DNA from: Leishmania donovani
Taxonomy: Eukaryota; Euglenozoa; Kinetoplastea; Trypanosomatida; Trypanosomatidae
Assembly: GCF_000227135.1 (NCBI RefSeq)
Contig: NC_018263.1
Coordinates: 1,189,626 to 1,253,625 of the forward strand
Direction of reading: 5' to 3'
DNA: 64,000 nucleotides
The position numbers and the translations under genes are program-made. Shown here in pieces: positions 20,246 to 33,200 of the stretch. The notes under the pieces were generated by a model that was not told the DNA's origin, searched no databases, and saw only the letters and a program-made list of their open reading frames with translations. Each line of letters starts with the position of its first letter. Within the stretch, counting starts at the first letter, position 1.

Positions 20246-21266
20246 GACACTGACTTCTTCGTCCTTTCGGGTTTAGGGCTGTTTTAGGAGAAGGACACGT
20301 GTGCGCGTTTGTGTGACTCGTGCGCACACTAGTTTTCTCTGCGTTTCGCGTGCTCTTGGTCGACGCAATCTCACTCAAGTCGTGCAATAATGGCGTCTCT
20401 GTGAGAGACTCGGGGAGGGAGAAGCTCTCTGGGTGTGAGTGCGGGCTCAAATGGCGCCTCCGCGTCGCGCTCGCACCGGTGTATGCTGATGTGCAGGAAC
20501 ACACAGCAACAAGAAAAGAAAGCTATGGGAGTTATCGTGTTGTGATGTCGCACGTTTTTCTTTGTTCTGGACACGCACACGCACACGCACTCAAACCAAA
20601 AGACAGAAAAGATGTTGTCGCACTTCAAGCGGACGGCGATGTCGTCATGCGCGCACGTACGTGCGTAAATCTCTTCGCTTGTGTATCAAGGACGCGCAGG
20701 TGTTTGAGTTTATTTTTTGTGCTTTCCAAATTGCTCATGAAAGCAGCATAGACAGAGATGCGAGAGAGACGGAGGCGCGAGGGGAGTGGGGAGGAGGAGG
20801 GAGAGAAGGATGTGAGCAAAGGAATGAAATGACGGTCACAGCAATGCCGCCGGCTGTGCTTTTCCACCCTCCTCTGTACTCGTCTGCCGTTGTCTGTAGG
20901 ACGAGAAGAGCACGCACTTCAATGCATCCTCTTTCACGTCGTCTCGCGCACAGAGGGTGGGTCGAGTTGGGATGCATGCACGCGCACAAGCGTGTGGGTG
21001 CCCTTTGCGTCGAGCATCAAGCAAAAAACTAAAGAACGACAGATCATGATATGTGTGTGTGTTGGGCGGGGGGAGGGGGGCAGCACTGCACATGCGGCGT
21101 GGGACTCCTCGCAACCCAGACGCTATCAACGAAAGCCCCACGCGCACCCTCCACTACGTACAGATCGAGCACCACCGCGTAAACAGCCACACACGCCATC
21201 TACACCATCGTGCGCATTCCTTTTTCTTTTTTGTTTCAATTCCGTTCTCTCCCCCTTTTTCCGGTA
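20246..21266. other. Spacer between DNA-PKcs-like kinase and RING gene
   Basis: About 1 kb, non-coding. CACG-type repeats at 20570-20592, purine-rich tracts around 20755-20815, T-rich tracts near 21220. This should contain the kinase 3' UTR and RING 5' UTR. Confidence 0.65.
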
Positions 21267-24200
21267 CTACATGTACGCCTGCCATCCAGCGTAAGCACGA
21301 CCAAGTACGCGCGGGTCAGAAGCGATGCGCAGCAGTCGCTGCACAAATACATCCTCCTGATGAAGTGTCGACAGTGCCGTCTCCGTGAGGTCGGCATCCT
21401 CTCCGTTCTCGTCTCGCTTCCTCTCACAGAGACATGCCTTGACTCCGATCCACACGTCCTTGTCTTGGGTCACGTACGCGTTGCGTGCCACGTCGCGCAA
21501 AATGATGCCGGCGGGGTGCTCGAGATTGAGCTTGCGACGCACCACATCAAGCTGATGCCCAGCAATGCGACTTTCCTCGTCGCCCATCGCGTCCGCATCT
21601 GGCATTAGCAGCGCTGCTACCATTCCTTCCACAACTTGTCGCTCGGCGCGCAAGACGTGCAAGACGTGGCGCATACGGCAGCGCGTGACGTCGTCCCCTA
21701 AAACCCCTTGTACCCGTTGCAGCTGCGGCGTGTGCCGAAAGGGCATCAGCTCCAGCACCGGCAGCTTGCGCGTCGCGTCGCCAAACGCCAGCCCGAAGCC
21801 GATGGCCACCAGTTCACAGTTTAGGAGGTCCACCAGCAAATTGCCAGCGTGGCGGTCCCCAACGCCCAGCACAAAAGACGCCATGGAGGCGGCGGCGTTC
21901 GTGTCCAAGAACGCGTCTCGTGCCCCAAGCCAAGAGCAGTGGTCAGTGGCGATGCTCTGGAGCGACTCTACAAGGGCCGACTGGCGCAGGCAATACACAA
22001 GATCCTTGTACTCCTGTTCTGGGATCCCGGTGATATGAGCGGTTTTGTAGAGAGGGAGAATCTCTTGTGGCTTTCCGCGAGCCCGGCAGAAGCGGGCCAC
22101 TGCATCATGCGCATCTGGCGGCGTGGCCTCCTTCATCAGCTCCTGCAGCGGGGTCGTTCTGGGCACCCAGCAAATCAGCCCCACAAGCGGCGAGACAGGG
22201 ACGACGGCGTAGGTGCGGATCGTCAACGCTGACAGCCGAGAGCGTGGAGACACGAGAAGACAAAGATTGGCGAATGTGAACACCTCCTGAATGCGCTGGT
22301 CTAGCCGGAGGTCCTCGCCGCCCTTGACCATGTAGGTGCAGATGCCGGCGGAGGTGTAAATATCCACCTTCTTCGGCAACCGCTTCGACTTGAGCACGAG
22401 GACGCGGTCCGCTACGCCGACGAGCGTGCAGCACTGCTGAGCCGCATCCGGCGGTGTATGGAGGAGGTGTGTCGGCTGAACTGGCTGGAGGATCGGCTCG
22501 GCCGCATCGCTGGTGTAGCCCAGTTGGGTAGTAGTAGTAGTCGCGGCCGTGGCGCTGCGCCCCAGCGCGTGTTGAAGTCGCTCCGAATACAGTCTCAGTT
22601 CCTGTGACCTGGTGGCACTATTCGATGCGCTCGTGGAGAGGGTGCTCAGCGTCTGTGCTACTTGGCGAAGGGCCTCCCTCTTTGCGCTGCGGAATTGTTC
22701 ACCTGACTTGAGCACCTCCGCGGAAAAAGCGTTCCGGCGATCGAGCTCCTGCAACACCTGTGCGGCCCGGCGGTGGTAGAGTTGCGCCCGTCCCCACCGT
22801 GCTGGGTCCATGAGATCACTTTTGCAGCGTTCGTACAGCTGCAGTGCCGCCATCAGATACTCCGCCTGCGCGCCACCGCCGCCGCGCGTGCACTGCTCGT
22901 GCTGCTTCACCAGTGATTCAACCTCGCTCAGCCGCACCTCCAGGCGATGCTGGGGCTCTACGAGCTCATCAAGGGCGGCGGCGAACTCGGCAACAAGAGC
23001 CATCCTGTGGCTCCTGTGCCACTTGTGTAGTTCCGCGAGTTCACGTGTCAGGTCGTCGTCGACGGCACGGCCGGCGTTGCGGCGTTTTCCCAGATCGGCG
23101 AGACTGCGCCAGGCGCAGTTGATGGGGTAGTAGAGCACCTGCCCACGCTCGCGGCAGAGGCGCAGGAGGATTCGAGCCAGGACGGCGTGCTCCGTCTGCA
23201 GGAGCGCATTGACAAGGAGGGTTGCCCATGGGAGCCACACTAGCGTAGGCAGCATAACCAGAGCCTCCCATGTACCGCGCCACTGAGCCTGCGCTGCGGC
23301 TTCGGCTACTCGCGGGAGGGCAAATAGCGAGAGCAGTCGCGGCACCCGTGCTGAAACCGGAAGATGTCCTCCACTACCGACTTGCATGCTGCGATCGCCC
23401 ACTGCCTGCGCGCACCAGAGAAATGTGTTGGCGTAGAGCTGCCAAAGCGATTGCGTCGCGGCTGTGATGTAGGACGCGCGCGCAGCATCCTTCGCATCTC
23501 CACCCATGTCAGCGAGGGTGCCGTCGCCGCGCGACACAGGAGGCAACAGTTTCTCCAGCGCGTTGAGCAGGGCCACGTGGGACGGTATCGTGTCCCGCAA
23601 GTTTTCCTTCAGAGTTGACACCCATATCTCCCTCTTTTGTACAGAGGCTGCCGACCCAGCAGGGATGCTTAGGATGCTACCGATGGAGGCGAAAATCTCT
23701 ACTTCGCACTGAGCAACGTCGGCGGCCCACTGCCGCGCTGCTGCGGGCGACAACAGCCCCGCAGCCGCACGCTGCTGCACGTCCTTTCCCGTCGCCTTCT
23801 GGAACGCGGCAAGAGCTTCCTCTCGTGATGCGCCACTCGCTTCCCTTGGCGTAACCGCAATACGAAAGAGGCTACTCCGCTTCTTGAGAAGCTCCAAGGC
23901 GCAGCGTGTTGGCTCGGATAGCGTGGCGTGGTCCGCCTTGGACGCTATAGTCTCGATGGCACTCGTCTTCTCCGGGAGAAGCAGCAGTTCTGAGCACTGC
24001 TGCACAGTCCACGTGCCCAGCAGCTCGTGAATCTGTGCAACAAGCTTGTGACGTTCGTTGTCCGTGAACTGCAAGCTGCCCAAGAGATCACCCGTCGATT
24101 GCACGTGGTAGTCGATGATGAGCCTGCGGATGAGAAGGACATCGTCAATGAACAGTGAGCCATATGCGCCGCTGAGAGGTACCGACGCTGGCATCGTGTC

Positions 24201-27200
24201 GAGGTACGTTTGGAGCGCCACTCCGGCGCTGCTCGCGGCGCTCGTGGAGACGAATCGCAGCACCTGCGCTGCATCCGCCAACTGCGAGAGGGAGTTCGCG
24301 GCGAGGTAACCGCAGACTAGCGAGCTGCCGCCGCTGTCATAGTGAGAAGCGGTGCTTCCAAGCAGGTGGTCGACAGAGGTTTCTGCATGAAGCTGACAAT
24401 CCAGCCAGCGTCCATTTGCCATGAGACACGCACCCCACTCGAACCCCGTGCGGTGCCGCGACGCCGTCGAGGCTTCCGCTGTCACCGCAGACGCAGCCCC
24501 GTCGCACATCAGCTGCAGTTGCGCGCGTAAGCGGAGGCGCACGCCCTCAACGCTTACTTCTCCGCTTCCCCCTGCCCCTACAGGCGTTGCGGACTGCAAA
24601 GCCGACGCCGCACCACACCAATCCAGCAGCAGCCGGGAGGCACGACTCCGGTAGTGGCGCAGCACTTCCTCCCGAGCAGCGAACAGGGCGAAGGCTCCAC
24701 CGCTCACGTGCGTTGCAGGGGACGCTACAGTTGCCACTGCTGCTGCTGCCTCCTTCTCCTCATCTTCCAAGAGTTTTGCAATAACGCGCATCGAGTAGGC
24801 TGCCCCACCCACCTCCATGGCATCAAGCGCGCCTTGCAACTGAATGACCGGTGCCTCATGCCGCCTTGTAGCCCTGAACAACTGCAGAGCTGCCTGACAT
24901 GCCGCATCATCGTGTCGACGCAGTCGCTGCGCCACGTGATAGGCATGCCACCCAAGCGCAGGAAACTCAAGAGAGGGTCTTGTAGGCACCCCCCGCGCTG
25001 CCGACGGCTGCAGTGACGACAACAACTTCTCCACAACGTGTGCTGTGCCGTCCACAACGGGCAGAAACGCCGTTGGCACACTGCCGCCATACGCCTGTAC
25101 GTCGCTTGTGAGGCGCACTAGGGCTGCGCAGTCAAGACTCGCCAATGAAGACCAACCGGCTGCCTGCGCATGCAACAACAGTTCTAGCGCAACGAAGAGG
25201 GTGAAGGGGTTCTTGGCAAGCTCGCACTGCCTGGTTGTCACCCCGCTCTGAAACTTAGGCAAGAGAGAAGTGAGGGCACTACACAGAGAGACTATGTGTG
25301 GTGACTCACTGGTGACAGGGGATGCGACGGCAGCGTTGCTGATAAGATCGATGAGCACACGGGCAGCCACCTCATCTTCGTGGAGGCACAACACCTGCAG
25401 CGGCACCAGCAGAGACTGCAGTGTCAGCCGCACCTCCGACAAGCGTCCGGCCGTGTTGCTTTCAAGGGAGGGCGCTGCTGATGGTGCGTTCATCACCGAG
25501 CGACCAGCTTGCAGTGCGGCGCCATGCGCAGCGTTTCGTTGCATCGTTGCAGAGATTTGGCGGGACGCCATCACACCGGCCGATATCACCGCGTTCTCTT
25601 GCTCGGAATCACCGCTTTCCAGGCGTAGCCAGGATCGGGTTACCGCGGTCGCGGCGGCGCACGGCGCGGCACCAAGTCGCCACGCACCAGTTGCTCGAGG
25701 TCTCCGTGCGCCCGACAAAGGCTGCTGCTGTTGGTGTGGTGGCTGGGGTACCAGGGCAGGCGGCGCGTAAATCTGGGCGAGCGCAGCGGTTATTGGGCAT
25801 GCAGCGTTCGCTGTCGCCGCCTCCGCAGGACTGCCGCACTGCACTGCTTCAGAGAAGAGAGGCGCGCTCCGGGGCTGCCGCTGCGCAACGGAGCTTTCCG
25901 CCGCGGTATCTGCGCTCGTCGCCAGCGTCGGAGACGCCCCTTCCGAGTGCAAGGCTTCGGGGCAAAAGTAGGTGGGGTTGGCAAAGTCGCGCGACCGCTT
26001 TGACAGAGAGAGGAGGAGGAGGGCGACATGCCGCACCCACCCCCCACTGCCACTGTGGCCGTCTCCACTCGCCCCGTCCTCGGCTGTGAAAAGACATGTG
26101 AGGCGCCCCCACATCGTGTCTGGTACATGCTGCGCGTGAACATCAAGGTACTCCAGCACCGCGCCCTGCACCGCAGGAGAGGCGTCGCGGAGCCCACGAC
26201 GAACCAGGAATGCCTCAGCATCTGCACTGACGCTGCCGCCACCGTCCTGTTTCTCCTGATCCTCTCTCACGACCGTCCACCGCCGTAAGGCGGCCAAACC
26301 CATCTTATAGAAGGCAATACGCGCCGGCTCCGCCGACTCCATCGCTTGCAAGACGTCGAGACAGCACAAGTCACGCAGAACGTGGCGCACTGATTCCATC
26401 GACATATGCGGTAAGGCGTTCTTCACAACCGTGCAGATGCCTAGTAGAGGCTCGCCCTGACCGCCACGCAGCAGCCCTGACAAACACACGTGAATGGAGT
26501 CGTAGTTGTCGGCGACGTAGGTGCCGGCGCGTGCCAAGACGCGCAAGGTGAGCAGCTTCTCTGAGTCTTTCCGAATGCTATATCGACGCAGCAGGTCTGT
26601 GCGACTGAGCAGCTGGTACACCAAGTCACCGCTCCGGTCCTCCTGCATTGCCTCGAGCACCTCGAGAAACTTCTTGTCCGACTTGCACACAGCCAAGATT
26701 GCGCACACAGTGCCCCGCAGCGCGTCGCGAAGGAGCTTCCTGACCGCAGAAGACGGCTCCCGTGTCGCCGCTTCGCTCAGCAGACGGTGTTCAAGGCCCA
26801 CGAGCCGTGCCGTGATGTGGTACAACTGCGGCGATGCCGAGGCACCCAGGAAAGCGCCCAGCAAATCGTACACCTCCACCACCTCCCGGCTGTCTCCGGT
26901 GCAGCCAAGACAGCCGCACGCGTTTGTGATCAGATAAATCACTTCCAAGGCGGCGTGGCGCTCGTACGCAGGGTGCGAGAGCAGCATCTTCATCTCTGCC
27001 GCAGTGAGCGGCTGCGACGTAGACAGGCTCGCCAGTGCGGCACCTTGTGCCCGACGGAACTGCTCCAGCAGCTCAGCAAGTCTCTTGTGGGAAGTGGGGT
27101 CCAGTGCACGACTTCCCTCACATGCAGTGAAGGAGTGCTCCCATGCCAAGTGAACGGCAGCATACCGGGCAAGCGCTTTCAGCGATGCGGCGCTACCCAC

Positions 27201-30200
27201 AGCTAAGGCTCTTGAGCTCCCTTCGCGGTGCCACCTTGTTAGGAGGGCGAGAAGCTCCCAGATGACCTTCCCCGCCCGTTCCGAAGGCGCCATCGCGGCC
27301 ACGGCGTCGGCGACCCCGTCGAAGATGCACCGCGCGAAGGTGCCAAAGAAACGCTCGTGACGGCATATCATCTCGTAAAAGACCATTCTGACGGGCAGGC
27401 GCAGCTGTGGCTGCCGCAAGACCGCGACAACGTGGCGGACCCACTCCGGTGGCTCACCCGGCGTCACCGAGGATGACGGAAAGTGCCGAAGAAGATGCGC
27501 GAACAGCTCCGGTACTTGGCACCTGTCCATGTCTCTCCACAGCTGCACCTCTCCCACTGCGTCCAATAAATCCGTCACAGCGACCCCAGGTCTCTTCACG
27601 AGGAAGAGGCCGTTCCACCCTGCGACGCTACGCTCTTGAAAAAAGCATCGACAGAACACCTTCTCGGTTTGCTGCGTTTGCGAGAGCGTCGCGAGAAGGC
27701 ACCGGAACGCGGCTTGACGGTATCGACGCGGCGCGTCGGCGCGCGCGCTGTCGCCAACGTCACCGTCAGCCTCCTCAGCACTATTGTCGTCGCCGCCGGT
27801 ATTCGGTGACTGCCACGCTGCGCGACACGCCTTCAGCACCTCCAGCGTGAGCTCTACCCCAGTTGTATTTGGATTTCTGCCGGTGAACGCTGTACTGATC
27901 GACCCTCGCAATTCGGTCAGAGGGCAAAGGCGGTGCATCAGTGCCAGGCAGGAGAAAGCCGCAGTTTGCATATAGAAGCATCCAAGCGCGGGCGCCCTGC
28001 CTGCCTCAGTTACCCAGTTTCGAACCTCTTCCTCGAAGAGTCGCAGCCGCACCGCCTCAGCGGAGGCCTGTAGAAGTGGAAGAAGGACGTGCTCGGTGAG
28101 GGCGTCGCAGATGCCAGGGTGTGTGCGTGGATCGCGCAACAAACGGGAAGCGCACCTGCACGCGTCCAGCTGAAGCGCTTGCTGGCAAACGCTCAGCGCC
28201 TGCAGCGCCCCATGCACCTGGCGAACAATGGTGTCGCGCTGCGGCATAGATTCCTGCGCGAGGAGAGGGGCAATCACCTCGAGCACCTGCACCTTGTGGG
28301 GCAGCACCGCCGCGAAGAGCGCCGTCCCTGACCGGACCACGTCGGCAACATTCGTCTTTTCCCGGGGTGTCTTCAGCTCCGTCCACCGCAGCGGCAGCGC
28401 GCTGTTGAGTACCTCGTTGAGAAAGTCGAACGCCATTTCCACGGCCCTCAGGTCGACAGGAAAAACCGCCAAGGAGCGACGCGCCGGGCGCGGCGTCATC
28501 GTTGCCGCAAGCACGTGAAAGCCCCATACAACGTGCTCTGTTGCATCAACACTTGCCAGGAGGCTGCACATGTTGGCGGGCTTGCTGACGAATAGTACCA
28601 GATCGCAAAGCGCGCTGCTCAGAGTCGTATCTGTACGGATGGCCGGGCCTATTAGTTGCACAAGCATCAGCAACGCTGCGAGCCGAGCACCCCCGCGGCC
28701 GTCGTCTTGCGCCGCCGTCGGCGTGCTTTGCCGCATCTCTCGCTCCGCTGCAACCAGATTCGCGCAGACACGGCAGAGTACCTTGTCGTGTTCGGATGTC
28801 AGCGAGCGACGCTGCAGTTCCGCGAGCCAGTCTCCAACCAAACTGAAGAGGGAGACTGCCTCGCTTGAACTTCGAAGGGCATCTTCTGACATCGCGACCG
28901 TGGTCAAGGACGGCAGCGCAGAGACGAGACGGTCTGTGGGTAGCGCAGCACTCGCTTGCTGCCAGCACCGGTTCATGACACTGTCAAAGGCGCGGCTCAG
29001 TAATACCGAGGTCGACCTTGATGAGGGCGACACAGCCACTGCACCATGACCGTCTTCGAGGTTGACAGCGAACGAGGAGCTCGTGAAGATGTTGTGCTGC
29101 ACCGCGTCGGAAGCAAGCAGGTCGCGTAGGTGCTGGCGAAGGAGTGCGGGATCAGGCTCACTGAGCATAAGTACCAACAGCCCCTCGCACACCTCTTCTC
29201 CGCCCGTGGCATTGAGGGCGGCGGAGTTTCGCAGTAATCCCAACAGCATTGCGACAACCGTCTTGGGCGATATCTTCATTGAATCAGCTATGCGCATCCA
29301 CAGCGTCGTGGTGCCGGAGGAGCAAGGGGCTTCCATCTGACACAGCGCAGCCGCGAGGGCAACCGGCCCAGTAACAAGCGCTGATGGGCCTACGCTTAGC
29401 GCATCGATAAGCTGGCGGGCAGGCGAGGCTGCGGTGAATACAGTAAACACGCTAGTTTCCCGGATGGCGCAGAGTACGTCCTCGATCACTTGTGCGCCGC
29501 GACGCCTTTGACCAGCCACGCGCATTAGAAGCTCAATGAGTTCCAGGCACCACCGCGCCGTCGGAGCCAGTTGCGAGGAGGGGGCGCAGCGGCGAAGCGG
29601 CACGCCAGCAGTTGCGTCTTCACCGACGTCTCCTGCGCAGTTCTCCACGGTCACTTTAGCTCCCGCCACCATCACGCGAGCAGCCTGCGCAATTACGGTA
29701 GGCGTGAGGAGCAGAGAGAAATGCGTGGCGTGTGTCTGCTCCGGTACCACGTCTACAAGTTCTAGTAGCCACCGCACGATGTGCGGAGAAATGCACCTGC
29801 TTTCATGCGTTGCCACGCGTGCCTCCTCGACAATGGCCTGGAGCACGACCGTCAGCAGACGGAGCAGCTCTGTTTCAACACAGCAGTCGTCCGCCCGCGT
29901 ACAGATGACGGGGGTTACCGCTTCAGCGATCGCCCTTTTGTTGGTTTCGGTGCCATAGCCACTCTGAAGGAGCGCTACGAGGGTGGCGCACCCGCCAACC
30001 GTGCTGTCAAGTGACCTGACCGCGGCGGGGCCCAGCCGCTGCTGCTGTTCACAGATTAGTTCCTGAGAAAGCAACAACACCTGGCGCGCGCTGGCGTTCG
30101 TGTGCGTTACCGCAGGCAGCGTCTGCAGCAGTGTGATGGCGCAGACGGTGTGTCGTCGTGCCAACGCTGGAAGCACCGCACGCGCTGCGTGCACAAGATC

Positions 30201-33200
30201 TGCCGCGAATCGGTCTGCCTCCCTTTGCTCTTCTTCATTTTCCAGTTGGCGGATATCGTGACAGTAGGCTCCCAACCAACGAAGCGACTCTTGAACCTCG
30301 TTGCACGTGGCAGTCTCCATCACCCCCCATATAGGGGCCTCCGTGCAGCGCCGCAGGCAGCCAACAGCACCTTGCGCCACCGCCTGCACTGTGCACACCA
30401 GCCCCGGCACTCTAACTTTGCACAGGCGGCGCATCATGACGTGCAGACAATGAGCCGCCCCCAACCGAGACCATTCAGATACGCCGCACTCCATCCTTAC
30501 CAGTCGCCCGATCACCGCTCGAAAATGAGGGGTCACCGTTTGCGGTTCGTCTGCGGGCGGTATGGCATATGCGAAGAGGGCCTCCGTCGCAACCTGTCGC
30601 TGCATCCCCTCTCGCTCGCCAAGCCCGCGCAACAGCACGGACACAAACAACTCTGCCTCTTCAGGGGTACCCGCTGACCTACCAAACCACCGCGCTGCTT
30701 GCATCAGTAACCCATGTAGCTCCTGGTGCACCATGCTGCCACCGCCGCCACCACTACCACCCGTGCTGGTGCGGGCTAGAGAAGCAAGGGACAGCAACGG
30801 AGGAAAGACGGCGCTGCCCCAGTCGTTCACCTTCTTACCAATCGCCCACACAACACACCAGTAGAGGACTTCCGCTGCCGCTGTGCGCACTGCTGGGTGC
30901 TTGCCGTGTAGACTCAACCGTGAGACGAGGGGGACAAGGTACCCAATGTGCAGCGCACTATCTACCGGTACGAGCGGTACGGTGACTGGCTGCATTGTCG
31001 CCAACCAGCGCGGCATGCTATCTCGACGACCATTGCTGGCCGGCTCGCCCCTGCAGAGCAGGGCGAAGGTGGCCTCGTTGCTGTGATGCTGCAGCTCCGC
31101 AGCGATGGCGACACCGTGCCGTGCCGCCAACATTTGCACGGGGGCTCGCACGGCAGCCACCACCTCCGCGGAGCGCAAGGCGCTCGTGAGTGCTGGCAGC
31201 ACTGCAGCTGCCCAGCGAGGCGAACGGCATGCTTTCTTTTCCAACACGCGCAAGGCATGCTGCCGGTTACTCTCAAGGATAGCGGGGCTGCTGCCAAAGC
31301 TGCACACGACCTCATTCGTGCTGCCGGCGACACTTTCAGCTTGCAGTGATGTTGGTGTGGCTGTCATGACAACCTTGAAGGCGCGCACATATGCGTCGAG
31401 GCGGCGGTGGTCGTCGCAAGCTCGGGCGCGGCTACCAGCCAGCTCACCCCTATCTTCACTCCCCACAAGCGCCGCACCAACCACCACGCACATGGCACAC
31501 TGGTAGAGCAGCTCGTCGCTGTACACGTGCACCCGTCGCAGGCACTCCGTAGATAAAAAGTGGTGAAGGAGCGGCGAGACGCACAGGTGGTTTTCGTGGT
31601 GGCCATCACTGGTGACATCCGAGTTGCCACTCGCTAGTGGAGCGTCCGTATAGGGCCGCTGATGTGTCAATGAGTGTGGACACACGCCCTCGACGCCCAC
31701 GACGGTGTGATGAAGCAGCGTGTAAAAGCCGGAGACGTGCAGTGCGGCACTGGCGCCACGCACCAGCGCTTCCAGCCATGCCGTCAATTCCTCTGCTGGT
31801 GGGCGACAAACGCAGCCAGACCCCTTGAGCCCCTCGCTGAGGCGGACAAAGAAGTCCACAAAACTCAAAAACGCACTGTAATGCGTCGGAAAGCTAGGCT
31901 GCACGCCATCAACGCCGTCCACCAAAATTCGCTCCAGCGTTGCCTCGCTGTTGCTTTTCACGATCACCACCTCCAGCCGCGCCCGCTCGCAGAAGCCCGT
32001 GCAGGCGCGGTAAAAGGCGGCAGAGAGGCGTTGCTTCGACTCGGCCTCTGCTTCTGCTCCGGATTCCTCACGTGTCGTCAGGAGCCTCGTCCACAGTGTT
32101 GCCATGCGGTCCAACCGCTCCTCAGTGGAGATACGCTCACCTGCAAGCCTCATCATGGCTGCGCCTGGCGCTTCCCCGACAAGCTCAAGTGTACGCTCGC
32201 TTAGCAGGCGAGGCAGGGTGTTGTGGGGTGCGCGTGGGTGGTGCGTGAGAGCCCTGATTACAAGCACGATACCCGGCACTGTCTTCTCTCGGTTGTAGAA
32301 CTTCGGGTGCGGGTAGAGGAGGAGGACCCAGTCTAGGAGCTCCCGCACCACTGCCTGCTGCCGCGGCGACACCGACGGAAGCAGCGTCAACAGCTGCCCA
32401 AGGGTGGCGAGAAGGTAGGGCACCTGTTGAAACAACGCCTCCGTCCTCTGCGCAGACGCGGTGATCAGCAGACCCCCTACACGCTCCTCGAGGCGCGTGC
32501 TCATCGTCTGCAGCGCCTGAGGACCACTTAGCGCGGCCACGGCGGGGAGAAGGTGATACAGGGCTTCTAAGGCATAAGAGGCTTCCCGGTCCGCGCTCGA
32601 GTCCAAAGACCGCAGGAGGAACTCCACAATGCTATGAAGCTTGTGTGACGCGGCCGTATTGCGCGTGGTATTCGCATCCGCCACCTCTGACGAACAGCGC
32701 TGCTGCAGCTGAGAGCTCAGCGCGGACCAGAACACTGCCGCCGCGGCGTGTGTTTCTCGACGCACGTCTTTGTTGCGGTGCATCCACAGCGATCTGAGAG
32801 CGACGCTGTACTCGGCGGCGCACAGCAGCGTGAAAGGCGCAAGGGTGTCGGAGGCTCGACGACGAAGTAGAAAGAGTGCGGAAAGGCAGAACGTATAGTT
32901 GGTCGACGTTTCGCCCAGCATCAGCGCGCTGAGTACGATGTTGTTGATGAGAGTCAAGGCAGGGGCGTCCTCTTCGCAGCGGAGCGGGAAACTGCCCAGA
33001 ACCCCCGCCAAGCCCCGTAGAAGGCCCTCTCCAAGAGTTTGATTCACCTCCGCCCGCTGGGCCAGATTCCTCGCAACGTCGAGGAAGCATTTCAGAATTC
33101 TCTCCGCGAGCTGTCCGCTTAGGGCGTGCACATACGCTGGCTGTTCACACAGACAACCGAGAAGCTGCATAGAGGCGTTCTGCGGCCGAAGCGCGACGTC